From NCBI GenBank assembly GCA_008360975.2, contig CM039184.1, forward strand, positions 68,799,056 to 68,863,055: a stretch of DNA of 64,000 bases, in the 5' to 3' direction. Within the stretch, counting starts at the first letter, position 1, and the number at the start of each line of letters is the position of its first letter. The notes below the pieces were generated by a model, which was given only the letters and a program-made list of their open reading frames with translations, was not told the DNA's origin and made no database searches. This DNA comes from Lichenostomus cassidix. Taxonomy: Eukaryota; Chordata; Aves; Passeriformes; Meliphagidae. A program made the position numbers and the translations under genes. Shown here in pieces: positions 24,901 to 34,400 of this stretch.

Positions 24901-26748
24901 TTCTGTCCTCGATTCCATCAGTAAATATTCAGATGGTGGTGTTGAAAGTGACAGTAATGCAGATGAGTCTGGCAGCTATAAGAAAAGGTAGGTGTGATGT
25001 TTTCCGGTAGACCACTGCTAGACAAGATTGTTGCTTTATGTATATATATTTTTGCTGGACAGTGAGACTGACAGCAATAGGAAAAAATCACAGGTGCATA
25101 AGTTTACTTTTGAAATATTTTTCTGGGGTAAAAATACTTTGAAACTGCTACCTTATTTTGTGAAATATTTTAACTATAATAAATCGATGGATAAAAAGTT
25201 TAAAAAAATTATGAGTTCATTAGTTAAACAGTTACTTAATAGATTTATAAATCTGGTTCCGATAATTTTTTTTTTGTTGCCTGAATTGGAGTTTTTAAAA
25301 ATATTTTCTTTCCACTTTTTTATTTATAATAAATAAATGTGTTCATAACACACTGGGTTTTATATGTCTGTGACTCTTAAATACGCAAAGGAGATCCTCC
25401 TTCCTAGTAATGGAAGTTTTAACCTTGCAGATGTCTGTCCCTTTAGTAGTTAATTACTGAAGTTCCAAGTGGCCACTGTGTTTCCCATTTCTCACAGACA
25501 CAGGTAGACTCCCAGGGCCTTCATCACTCCAGTTTAGCCCCATTAACATGAGCTGAAATCTCTGCAATAGCACCAAGGGATGCTCCTAGGCTTGCTCTCC
25601 CAACTCCCTGCCATGACTTGGGAAGGAGACAAAAGCAGATGTTGTGGCACTGAGCCCTCTAGTTGGCAGATGTGAGCTGTCAAGGAGCAGATAAAAGTCC
25701 TTGGGACCATGCCCTGAGATGTGACCTCAGCTGACTTAAATGATTTGTAGCAGCAAAAGTACTTAAACACTCTTACTGACTCTATTTATGGTGTTGCTGT
25801 CATGGATTTGGTAGCTAAGGTCAGAAAGAGGAGAAAAATGTGTGTATTTGGGGATTTGCTGCTGGGAATTTTTCCTTTCCTGTCCTTCAGGAAGAACCAA
25901 GAGCTGTGGCAAACACTGGAGAACAAAGTAAAGCAAGATCTGATCAACAGAAGTTTAGAAAAGATCCCTTCTCTAAACAAGAGAAAGGACAGGTAAGGAG
26001 AAAACCAGAACAAACATATCTGGGTTATTTTTTTTTTTTAATTTAGAGTTTATTTGATGTCCAAAGCTGCTTCTAAAACTGCTAGAAATCAGAAAATTAG
26101 TTCATAAGTATGCATTTTCTAATATTATTCTATCTAATGCTTGTGTTTCCTACAACGTACTTACACATAATAAGCAGTATAGTAAATGCCTAAAAAGATT
26201 TTTCTTTTGTGCATAGCCACAGAATTCTCATATTTTCATGTACATTGCTCATTTTCTCTGTTCAGTTATTTTAAGATTACTTTTCCTTTTGCAATTTTGT
26301 ATCTCATAAAATGATACATGAATTATTGCGGATTAGAATGAAACTTGCAATTCTCTGTGTTCAAATATGATTTTCTTCAGCTTCCAAAGCCACCACTTCT
26401 ATGGCAAGATATGATGTAGGAAGTTATGCACTTTTTGCCTCAGTTTTCATTTTTCAACTCTTTTTTCATTAATGTAGCCTGGTAAAGAAGAAGCAACTTG
26501 CTCTCTTGGAAAGAGCAGCATTCATTCATCTTGGATGTTCACCTGCACATCCTCATATGGAACAGCCTTGTCCACCTGTTTCTCTGAACTCTGCAACTGC
26601 TGAAGCCATAGAACTGTTAGACACAGGGGAGAAGATATTTTTGTTCCGTGAGCCAAGTGATCCAATACCTGCTTTGCATAATTTTCCAAGGAAAAAGAAG
26701 AACTTTCTTAACTCTAAAAAGGCTGCTCGAGCAAACATGGACTCATAG
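746..26748 (+). CDS. EVC2: EVC2 (limbin), C-terminal 734 residues, 11 joined exons
   Basis: Joined exons: 746-921, 7044-7203, 8466-8914, 11861-12065, 13349-13471, 18271-18498, 20229-20437, 21830-21917, 24794-24987, 25891-25992, 26478-26748. They total 2205 nt and read open in one frame to a single TAG. Every junction agrees in phase. The protein is rich in Glu, Lys, Leu and Gln with long heptad-like stretches, as expected of the EVC/EVC2 family. The identification rests on the C-terminal end (AGYLAKLTRVP in exon 24794-24987; RKKKNFLNSKKA in the last exon), which I recognise from mammalian EVC2. EVC2 partners EVC in a ring at the base of the primary cilium, binds activated Smoothened and promotes Hedgehog signalling in skeleton, teeth and heart. 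Human EVC2 is about 1300 residues, so roughly the last 56% is here; the signal/transmembrane part lies upstream. No frameshift or internal stop is seen, so the gene looks intact. The main alternative is another cilium-base coiled-coil protein, which the tail match makes unlikely. Confidence 0.82.
922..7043 (+). other. EVC2: EVC2 intron (6.1 kb)
   Basis: The longest intron in the window. The flanking exon phases join directly, so no coding exon is required inside. Contents seen: a tandem run of about three ttccaaaacc-like units at 2603-2636, a GATA-rich patch at 3339-3380, and a near-duplicate of 20 bases (5736-5755 and 5769-5788) differing at one base. Overlapping frames on both strands at 5256-5519 are chance frames. 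Confidence 0.6.
7044..7203 (+). CDS. EVC2: EVC2 coding exon (probably exon 13)
   Basis: The acceptor is ctgttattacag and the donor is AAAAG|gtaatt. The first base completes the Arg codon split by the preceding intron, then 53 codons follow. The peptide is strongly charged and helical (for example AETEINFVKQKFDHDLKQEK), typical of a coiled coil, and ends in a basic KRRREMLQK run at a codon boundary. A short frame starting at ATG 7069 is only the inside of this exon and is not an independent start. Confidence 0.82.
7204..8465 (+). other. EVC2: EVC2 intron (1.3 kb)
   Basis: No repeat, exon or other structure recognised. It ends in the NAGNAG acceptor of the large exon. Confidence 0.6.
8466..8914 (+). 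CDS. EVC2: EVC2 large coiled-coil exon (probably exon 14)
   Basis: This is the longest exon in the window, 449 nt. It opens in phase 0 with QKELQKEQLSLTDPF and ends two bases into a Gln codon. It contains repeated acidic-Leu heptads (EELTEKLDNEASEELKELL, then EEHKKEMVVKHGQLEREERD). The acceptor is tcag|cag, a NAGNAG site, so an alternative start at 8469 would drop one Gln. The donor is GAACA|gtcagt. I chose it over a second GT at 8931 because only the 8914 end keeps frame with the next exon. In human EVC2 exon 14 is also the big one, which supports the exon numbering. An ATG at 8457 lies in the intron and is not the start. Confidence 0.82.
8915..11860 (+). other. EVC2: EVC2 intron (2.9 kb) with GC-rich block
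   Basis: If the donor at 8914 is not used, the frame continues to a TAA at 9006-9008, giving a truncated read-through form. A distinctly GC-rich block lies at about 9370-9660 (see findings). The rest is AT-rich and featureless, including an A/T-dense stretch at about 10680-11160. Confidence 0.6.
11861..12065 (+). CDS. EVC2: EVC2 coding exon (probably exon 15)
   Basis: A long T tract and taacag precede it; the donor is AACAG|gtggga. The first base completes a Gln codon, then 68 codons run QLLSLPLSLSEEEMLRMRQE to a codon-boundary end at SNKQ. Mixed amphipathic helix with a Cys pair (HCCFSQ) and a Trp-Pro (SLAWPKI). Reading from the first base in phase 0 meets a stop quickly, which independently fixes the donor used by the preceding exon. 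Confidence 0.8.
12066..13348 (+). other. EVC2: EVC2 intron (1.3 kb)
   Basis: AT-rich, no exon or repeat recognised. Open frames running into it from the preceding exon are read-through past the donor and have no coding character. Confidence 0.6.
13349..13471 (+). CDS. EVC2: EVC2 coding exon (probably exon 16)
   Basis: The acceptor is tttttacag|cag, a second NAGNAG site, so the exon may start at 13349 or 13352 with or without one Gln. The donor is AATAGG|gtaagt, full consensus. It holds 41 codons, phase 0 at both ends, so it can be skipped without a frameshift. The peptide is basic at first (KMGKTGSRNRNK) and then helical (LDILKKSLQDKILIYED). Confidence 0.78.
13472..18270 (+). other. EVC2: EVC2 intron (4.8 kb) with LTR-like block
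   Basis: Contains a candidate alternative terminal exon at 13718-13903 and an LTR-like block at about 16275-16870. The flanking exons join directly in phase 0. The remaining sequence is AT-rich with no recognised feature. Confidence 0.6.
16275..16870. mobile_element. Probable endogenous-retrovirus solo LTR-like remnant
   Basis: This block reads differently from the AT-rich intron around it. It includes runs such as aacctgacaccctgttag and ctcctccctcctgggtgg and a gagtcatgcagttgg segment, which I recall as typical of LTRs repeated in songbird genomes. No gag, pol or env coding sequence is visible, so it would be a solo LTR or fragment. An 8-base identity, tttgatgt, occurs at 16363-16370 and again at about 16880-16887; this could be a target-site duplication but the edges do not show a clean TG...CA. 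The family name and orientation are not certain. Confidence 0.45.
18271..18498 (+). CDS. EVC2: EVC2 coding exon (probably exon 17)
   Basis: The acceptor follows eight T residues and ag; the donor is AATCCT|gtaagt. It holds 76 codons, phase 0 at both ends. The sequence is a regular coiled coil (IKYELQLEKECHLRNLESKL, later ALLFEQLNTSKTLSKLE). It follows the longest intron but one in the window (4.8 kb). Confidence 0.82.
18499..20228 (+). other. EVC2: EVC2 intron (1.7 kb)
   Basis: No exon needed by phase and none seen. A 111-codon antisense frame at 19374-19709 has no recognisable domain and is probably chance. Confidence 0.6.
20229..20437 (+). CDS. EVC2: EVC2 coding exon (probably exon 18)
   Basis: The acceptor is caacctctag and the donor is CAAAG|gtaagt. 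It opens in phase 0 (EIEELDRKLEYEMLHKES) and ends two bases into a Ser codon. It continues the coiled coil, then has a Trp-containing hinge (RQRWILDGLGLSNEA) and a further helix (VLLRQAMNKCRQFINLYQQ). Confidence 0.83.
20438..21829 (+). other. EVC2: EVC2 intron (1.4 kb)
   Basis: The exons on either side complete a split Ser codon, so no coding exon is missing. No repeat recognised. Confidence 0.6.
21830..21917 (+). CDS. EVC2: EVC2 coding exon (probably exon 19)
   Basis: A short exon of 88 nt between ttttcatttcag and CTCAG|gtaagc. The first base completes a Ser codon, then 29 codons (LRDEQWNCVVLEDILENIE, ending IYTQ) end on a codon boundary. Acidic and helical. It fits between the flanking exons without breaking frame. 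Confidence 0.8.
21918..24793 (+). other. EVC2: EVC2 intron (2.9 kb) with antisense CR1
   Basis: Carries the CR1 fragment at about 22672-22980. Elsewhere AT-rich with a modestly GC-richer stretch at about 24150-24330; no exon recognised. Confidence 0.6.
22672..22980 (-). mobile_element. CR1 LINE fragment, reverse-transcriptase region
   Basis: Read on the - strand, the translation gives VGLDGIHPRGLSKRAQ, then SIIHQHSWLTGGVPVDWRLS, which corresponds to the start of the CR1 non-LTR retrotransposon reverse-transcriptase domain. Further along, after an in-frame stop, a VSLTLVLGKVMEQ-like segment matches the next conserved block of the same domain. The element is truncated at both ends and interrupted by stops, so it is inactive. 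It lies antisense in an EVC2 intron, the usual survivable orientation for intronic LINE copies. Confidence 0.85.
24794..24987 (+). CDS. EVC2: EVC2 coding exon (probably exon 20)
   Basis: The acceptor is taatcctctag and the donor is AAAAG|gtaggt. Phase 0 start, phase 2 end. The conserved-looking core AGYLAKLTRVPMGMLHRVLN is one of the two peptides that led me to EVC2. It is followed by a Ser/Asp-rich acidic linker (GGVESDSNADESGSYKK), probably disordered, which matches the change from coiled coil to tail in the family. Confidence 0.85.
24988..25890 (+). other. EVC2: EVC2 intron (0.9 kb)
   Basis: AT-rich first half with a 102-codon low-complexity frame (25028-25336) that is a chance product of A/T composition; a GC-richer patch at about 25490-25720. 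No repeat recognised. Confidence 0.6.
25891..25992 (+). CDS. EVC2: EVC2 coding exon (probably exon 21)
   Basis: A 102-nt exon between cctgtccttcag and GGACAG|gtaagg. It starts by completing an Arg codon (RKNQELWQTLENKVKQDLIN) and ends two bases into a Ser codon. Basic and helical with one Trp. Frames on either strand that run past both splice sites are chance extensions. Confidence 0.82.
25993..26477 (+). other. EVC2: EVC2 intron (0.5 kb)
   Basis: Short AT-rich intron before the last exon; nothing else seen. Confidence 0.6.
26478..26748 (+). CDS. EVC2: EVC2 last coding exon with C-terminal W-peptide tail
   Basis: The acceptor is tcattaatgtag. The first base completes a Ser codon, then 89 codons run to TAG at 26746-26748. 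The C-terminal portion has an acidic-hydrophobic stretch (EAIELLDTGEKIFLFREP) followed by a basic end (PRKKKNFLNSKKAARANMDS). This matches the last tens of residues of mammalian EVC2, known as the W peptide because its loss causes dominant Weyers acrofacial dysostosis. In mammals this tail binds the EFCAB7-IQCE pair that anchors the EVC-EVC2 complex in the EvC zone of the cilium. Its good preservation here suggests the tether is functional. Confidence 0.87.
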
Positions 26749-28446
26749 GAACAACTTCCATCTAAAGCATCAGTTAGGGGAGAGGAAGTTATTTAAAATC
26801 CAGAAATGATGAGAAAGAATGAAGTGTATGGTTCAAATAACATGTACTGTTTTAGTCTGATTTGTCTGATATTGGAAATAGATGTAATTTTAGAATGGCA
26901 CAGTTAGTGATGTGCATCTTGCATTTTTTAATTCTTGTCAGTGTTTGTTGCACTAGGTGAAGTATGGGTGTTCTATGATGCACATTCTGGCAGGCAAGAC
27001 TCTGTGTTCTTTCAGTACATTTTGGTCATTTTTGCACTGATTTTACTGTGGCTGTATTTTCATAATTTATATAGAAACTTTATTTATTATGTATAGTAGG
27101 TACCGATTTACTATTCTTGTATTTATATTTTTGTGGTAAACTACAGTATAGCAGATGACGTGAAGAGATGAAGTGGATGAACCACAAGTCCTCTATTCCC
27201 TGATTTTATGTTATTCTAGTTAATTTACTGTTTAATATTGTGTTGTTAATAGGCTTTGCATGTTACTCCCACAGTCTGTGTTCTACAGTGACAGCTGGCA
27301 GTCCAGATCTTCAGCACATGTGTGTGTGCCTTACATCCTTGAGTGACTTCAGCTTTTTGCTGTTGTTTCTAAACTTACTTCAGTTGAACTCTGAGTGTGG
27401 CCACAGTTTGAAACTGTTAAATATTTACAACCTGATGCAGTCTTTCTCTTGGTGAAGCAGTGCATCACATTTGCTCAGCAGAAAAGTGAAAAATGTAAAT
27501 GAGCAGGTAATGCTTTCAGAAGCTCTTTTGATTGCAGTGCTGCCAGTATTCACAATTTTAGGTATTTTTGAAGTTCTTATTCCTGAATTTCTCTAAATTG
27601 ATGAGAATATAATTTTACATTTCAAAAAAAGTTAATTTTTAAACCTTTCTAGTTGACTCAAAGAATCCTATAAATATGAACCCTAGAAAGAGGAACAGGA
27701 AAAAGCTAATTAAAATAACCACATATGTTTGTTAATATTTTATATTATTTAAGCCTGTTTTGAGGGGGTTTTAACTGTATTGGAATGGTATGCTCTGAGG
27801 CTCCTGTGATCATATATTTTGTATTTTTGTATGTACAGATCTGTGTCTTTTTATTAATAGGATGCCTATTATTTTAAAAAGTAAAATGTTACAATGTAAG
27901 TGTGTCTGCAGTTGGCATTTTTTCCCCACTTCTCTGACAAGTTTAAATATTCATCCCCCAGTAAACAACAACTAGTGTTTCCTATCACTTTTAGCATTAG
28001 AAAATGTATGCATTAATTAGACTGACAGTGCTAATTATTATTTGATTGCATTCTTCAGTCTTTTCATGGAAGTATTTGCTGTCACAGAAAGAGGAGTCTG
28101 TCAGGGTTGTGGGAGTTCAGAGTTGCTGTGTTTATTTCATCCCCAAGGCACAGGTGGGTGAAGCAGGGGCTGTCCTGCCCTGGAGGTGAGGCAGAGCTGG
28201 AGAGGAGGAGCCTCAGGTGTTTCAGAAAGAGGTTTGGCCCCAGGCAAGAAAGCAGTGTGAAAACCTGGACTCTGCTCATGGCTGCAAGGAGCACTTGAAA
28301 GCTGAAGTGCCTTGTTGAATGTCAGTCTCTTCCAAGATTCCTTTGCAAGCCCAGACTCTTCACTGTTACAATATAATAGCGAAATGACAGTAACTCATCA
28401 CAGATGAGGATGGAGGCCAATAGCTCTAATAGGTTACAATAATAAA
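26749..28446 (+). other. EVC2: Probable EVC2 3' untranslated region and downstream DNA
   Basis: AT-rich non-coding sequence after the stop. I see no AATAAA close to the stop. The first candidate poly(A) signals I find are ATTAAA at 27709-27714 and AATAAA at 28441-28446. The true 3' end cannot be fixed from sequence alone, and the right boundary given is simply the AATAAA site. The stretch at about 28100-28290 is noticeably more GC-rich than its surroundings and is open on both strands, but nothing in it resembles a known protein. Confidence 0.4.
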
Positions 28447-31400
28447 ATGCAACATCTGAATATTGATTGCAATATCAATTTATTATCCTTAATAGATAAT
28501 CTGTATGTCTAATGATAGAAAGCTGATTTGTAACTCTCACCCCCCATCACAAATCTGAAGCAGTTTAGTGATTGTAACTGTTCTAGCAGAGAAAGTCATT
28601 CCCTGCTATGAGTCACTCTCCTATCATGCAATACATATTCAAAGAAACATCCAGATCTTAACATCTCTTGTGCCTTATGAAAGAAGTACTAACTAGAAAA
28701 CAGCTCACTTCAGAAAAGAGTTGACTTAGGTTCAGCTTTGAGTCATTTGGAGGACAGAGGAGGGCCAGCTGTTGATTGGGCAGTCTTGTGTGTACCATAG
28801 GTATTACCATCCTTATTTCACAGCTGAAGTCTCCCAAGGAATGTGTGTGTGGGACAACCATTCAGATTCTTCCCACTTAGCTTTGCATTCATCAATAAGT
28901 AAAACAAGGACAAATTCTTAAGTGTTTGAAACATTGTCCAAATCAACAGTGTTCCCCTGGAAGTTTGTTGCTTCTCCTGTTGCCCCTGACAATTCCCAGT
29001 GTACTCCCATCTCCATTGCACTGTTGTCTTCCCTCAGCCTGAAGCCGTTGGACAAGGAGCCAAAACATACCAACAACAAGCAAAAATAACTGTCCTTGGG
29101 CAGTGATGCTTTAATCCACACAGTAAAAAACAATTTACTGGCAATGGTAAATTTTATTGAAGAAATTATTCTCCTTGCTAGACTAATAAACTGTAGCTTT
29201 GTAATGATTTTTTTCAAAATGCACCTCAGTGATGTTAGCTTGCAGCTAACAGCCCTCGTGCTCAGGGTTCAGGATTTTCAGGAGGCTTAGTTATGCACAG
29301 GCTCCTCAGCATTATCAACAACCCACCTTTCTGCTCACCTTGCTGTATTTTTGGCTTGGGATATTTGGATACCAGATTAGCATGCAATACATATTTCTCA
29401 CTCTGTTAAGCTTTTATATAAAAGATTACATTTTAAAGGTTGGTGGTTTTTTAATAAAAAGGATCCCACGTGGTGAAAAACGTTTTAGGGAAGATTTGCA
29501 AAAAATGTCCTGCAGTGATTGAGGTGAAAATGCTTCTGTGAAACAAGTGGGTTGAGATTTCCTATCACAAATTTAATTTCTCTAGCCTTGGTATTAAGTA
29601 TGAATTTCTTATAAAGTAGAATACACATGCTAAGCCTAATGAAGAATAATTCATACCAAGAGTGAATACCTGGATGTTCTGGGAGAGAGTGTCAAAAGTC
29701 AATCTATTGTAAACAAAAGTGAAAATACCTATATGGACCTGGCACTTCACTACAGAAAAATGTAAAAATGGAAGTAAAAGGCTTGACACCTTTGTGGAAA
29801 TAATTGTTATATTTAATAGGTAACTTTTATCTTCACTGATTGCTATAACTGTTTTGGGTTTATATGATTTTTTAAAGTGATAATGTCTCTTCAATAAGGT
29901 CGATCCTGCAAAATACTTGTCTGCCTTATTTGAACCTGGGGAACTCATGCTGCTTTCTTTCATTATCTGGTATTTACCCAGCTGCTATTTTAACAACTTC
30001 ATTTCTTCTGGGGAATGTTAAGTTTTTATGCTGTTACCTTGGTACAACCCAGTGCTAATAATTACACTGCCTTTCATCAACAGCTCCAGCTTCCTGAGAG
30101 ACTGACAGAGGGATTTTCAAAGCATCAAATGCCAAGTCCACTCATCTGTTGCCCCGTGCTGTGCTGATGTAGCTGGTGCAGCCATAGGTGTACCAGCATA
30201 AAGCTTATTTTCCTTGCTGACTTATAAAAGCTGTATTGTCATAGGCTGTTGAGAGCTGTGGGAGAGTTCATGTGAATAGCAGTATTGTGCAAGTGATGAA
30301 CATTATCCTCCTGGCTGAGTGCTCCAGGTAGGATCCAGCCTTTTCCGCCTTCTGTTTCTCCACTCCAAGATCTGAAAATGACTGGCAAAGGCCACCAGCT
30401 GAGGTCTTTAGTGCTGTCTTTCCACTTGTTTCCTTGTTTTTCACAGGGAGCAAGGCAGGGAAAGTCAGTCAGACTCCACACTTGTGAAAGACTATACAGT
30501 GTGCTCACCTTTCATGTTGCAGACAAGCTGTGATATAAATTTAATTTTATTAATCTGTTTAATGAGAACTGGTAATGGCCACCTCTGTGTTTGAGCAGTC
30601 TTGCCTGTTGGTATATAAAACCACTAGTTATTTTTCTCACCACAGCTGTAGTAGCTTGAGAGTCACATTGACTGAAAGCAGTTTGTTTACTCAAGGTTCG
30701 GAGAGTCCTCTGGAGAGCAGAAAACAGTCATTTGGTTATATATGCAGGGAAATGAATCATATTTTGAAAAAGTCAACTTCTTTGGAGTATCTTAAATTAT
30801 TCCAGAGAAGCTACCTCAGAAAAGAGGCTGTGTGTTTTCAACCACTTTTGTCTGAAAAAAGATAACTGAATAAGAAAATAAATTAAAACCTGAAAGTGGC
30901 AGGTATCATTCCAAGCCAAAATAGCACTTAGAATCTGAGGGCAGAATTTGGTAAATTTGAGCACTGCTGTTAGAATTTAGTCCTTGACATTGTGTAGTTG
31001 AGAATGATAGGTGGCTGCAATTTGTGAATGGTCTTATAGTTACTCAGCTGAGCAAAAACATCTGTATGCATTGTTTCAGAAGAAGTAAAATATTCCTTTC
31101 AGGAGTATGAATTGAAAGGCCATTATAAAATACCTTGAGTGGATAGAGGTGCAAAGTCTGTACTAATTGGCATAAATGTATAATTGTCATAATTTTCCAA
31201 TATATTGTTGTTCAGCTTATGGCTTGACCATCACTAGTGATTAAATCTTGTCATGTCTGCCAACAGATTTTTATTCATTTGCTGTTGATTGCTGGTAATT
31301 CATCTCTCTAAAATGACTTTCTTGGTCCTTGCTTTGCCCCTTCCTAAACCTCCCTTTTTTTCCAGGAGAATGAGTATGTTACAGATCATGATGTTCACTG

Positions 31401-34400
31401 GTTGTTCAAACCCATGTGAATCCCCACTTTTTTTTTTTTTTTTTAGTTTGTTTTCTCTTTAATTGAGTGGCTAGATGATGGTTTAATGAACACTGAATAG
31501 CTTTGTGGCTACCTGAATTGCTGGTGCTGAGTCTGTCTTGGAGGGACACTGCACATTGCTTTTCTGCACACAACTTTTTTTTTTTTTTAAAAGAGTAGTA
31601 TGCCATGTAAAAAAAAACAAATGAAACCCAAACAAATCAGGATTAGTACAGAATCTATCAATGTAATTTATGTGGCCTGACAAAGAGATACAAGCCTTTG
31701 AACAAGTTCTAGAATAAGGCAAGGCTTTCTTTTCATGGGAGAGAAGAGGAAAAGCCACATCTAACCAATTCAGTTGATATGCGTTAGATCCAAAATTCTG
31801 TTTACTACCTTTTCACCTTATTTATGTAACACACCAGCATGCTCTTAATGTGATTGTCTTTTTGAAGGGATATAGTACTTTTTGTAGAATATGTTCTTGG
31901 TTTTATAGGTAGTGGAACAAATGGAACAAATGCTGGGGTCCGTGGAGTGGTTTCAGATCCACATCTGGGTTTCAGACAGAGCTGGAATTGTATGGTTCTC
32001 CTCGTGTGAGGAGAATGGCTCTGTGCAGCAGCTAGTGAAGTCTGTGGTGTTCTAGGAACTCTGTGTTGCCAGTTGAGGAAGATAATCCTTGGGGAGGTGT
32101 TTGTTTTTGGTTTTTTTTAATGAGGTCTACTAGACCAATATATAAATGTATGTTTACTTTGCAATCTCATTCCAGTGTCTGAACATAGTCCCAGTTGTGT
32201 CAGTGCTAAGAAGCTGCTTTATAGCCTTGGGTCTTTATCTTCAGTGTCTGCAAACCCTGAGAGTCATTGTGTTATCTCTGCTCAACACCCTCAGAAAGCA
32301 CCTGGGATGAATTGATTCCCTGCAGATCAGCTCCTCCAGAGTCTCTGTCTTTTTGAATGGAGATGTTACAATTTGTCACATGTACTGGGATCCAAAAACC
32401 TAAGAAAAGCTCTGGTCTTTCTGTCAACCCCTCTCATCCAGACACAGTTTTCTGTCATGAGAGAGTTAAACAAGAAGCCTGTGAGAATCCCAGTGGTGGA
32501 TGAATAAAGGTCTGGGAGCTGAGGCCCTGATGCACTTCATTTCACTTAAATGGAACAACAAGTGAAAAACCATACCAGCAGTGGAATAAGGCAGTTCTCA
32601 GCCAGCTGTTGAATATGCAATATGGTCCTTCATGGAAATTCATTCCCAAATAGCAGTGCAGTGGTGAAAAGGGGATTTGTGGACTGTATCCTCCAAAGCA
32701 GGCACAAAAAAGCCATGGGTTCAGCAGATTTCCTGTGGGTTTTTGATGCAAAGCAGGAAGCTGTAACACTAATGGTGCATGTGCTGACGAAGATCTTTAA
32801 ATACATCTTGTATGTTGCTGTTAAGAGTAAAGTTAATTTCTTATACCAAGCCCAAACTGTGGAAGGAATACAATGAGATTATGAAATTACTTTATTCTGA
32901 GAATAAGTGTATTGCTGCCTTTGTGTCTGTGTTTGAGAGGTTTTGTTCCTAGTTGAGGTGTATGAACAGAGCACTTTGTTTTTCCAGGGACATGTGATAA
33001 GAAAATTATCATATAAAAAACTCTATAAATTTTGGGGAGGAAAAAAACCCTGCAGAAATGACTAGGCATCTTCCTGGCTCCTCCAATTTTTATGCATATG
33101 AATAGTTCCTTAAATGTGATACTATTTACATAAATGAAGATGTCAGGGTTTGGTTAGTACAGCCCTGCACACAGTGATTCAGTGTCATATCACTCTAGAG
33201 AGTAATTCAGTGTGGCACAAAATCCTGCTAGCATGTTCTGGCTGTCAGAGCACGCTCTGGGCACAGGCTATGTGCTGCAATTTGTTTTGCTTTATTTTGA
33301 GCATCTAAATGTCATGGTGTCTAGTCGAAGCTAAGTGTCATGGCTTTCCTCACAGCTGAGAGACAGATACAGGCACTACCCTAGAATGGTTTCTCCTTCT
33401 CTTGGACTTTGCTGTGTATGCCTCCTGCAAGGCAGAGGTGCATGTTCATTGTAAATCTCAGAACCTCTCTGCAGAAACAATGCCAAGTTCCAGACATCAT
33501 GGTTAGGGGGAGAACAGCTATATTTTATTATACTAACAAATATATTTGGGCAAAGCAAAGGAGTTTTACTGCTATTAAGTCGTTTTTCAAACAAAACCAG
33601 AACTTTTCAGCTCTTGGCTGCAGTTGCTGTGGGAACATTTTCAAGCAAATACGTTGTTAGAACTGGTCAATGTTTCTAATGAAGGAATGTCTTTCATTTA
33701 AAAACAAAACTTGTTCAGCGCATATTGAACAAAATTAAATAAAACCATTTAGGCTGGTTTGTTTCCACTTTCCTTTTTCTTCTTTTGCTCAGTTTTGAGT
33801 CACTGAAAACCTTTTTCCCTTTTCCTTGAATTTATTTAAATAGGCTTTTTTCTTTTAAATTTTTTTAAACTAGAGGCAAGATATATTATAAAATGCCTGG
33901 ATAAAAGAGTGGTTTATTTAAAACCAGTTCTTCAAGGCTAAATCCACAATCATGTGACCTTGTATTAGTGCTAATAATAGGATATGTATTTAGGGATCCA
34001 GCATCCAAAATATGATCTTCAGTGTGCTCTTCTTTAAAATCACCTACATTTCAGAAGCCTTGAACTGTTATTTTCCAGTTACCTAAATTTTAATTAGCAA
34101 TTATGTGCCAGTAGTCCCAAATTAGTTCAGTCTGAGTGGGACTACATAGCTTGGTGTCTGACTGATCCTGAAACAGGTTTGTCATCCAGAAACCAGGTGG
34201 GGGTGGCTCAGTGGAGGTTTTCCAGCTGTGTGATGCTCCCAGACCAGCATATCCTGTGTGATCACTCGTGGGGCTGGGCTGGCCAGGGGTAGCTGCCTGA
34301 CTGACACAGATCACACTTGCTAGAGGAATCACAGATGTGCATGTGCTTTCTTATTCAAGAGCTGTTTGTTTTTTTCTTTCTAATGTCTTCCTAATGAGTC

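Noticed and set aside
28790..28850. Possible MIR-like segment (ccatccttatttcacagctg)
   Set aside because: Only one short landmark fits; the following landmarks are absent.
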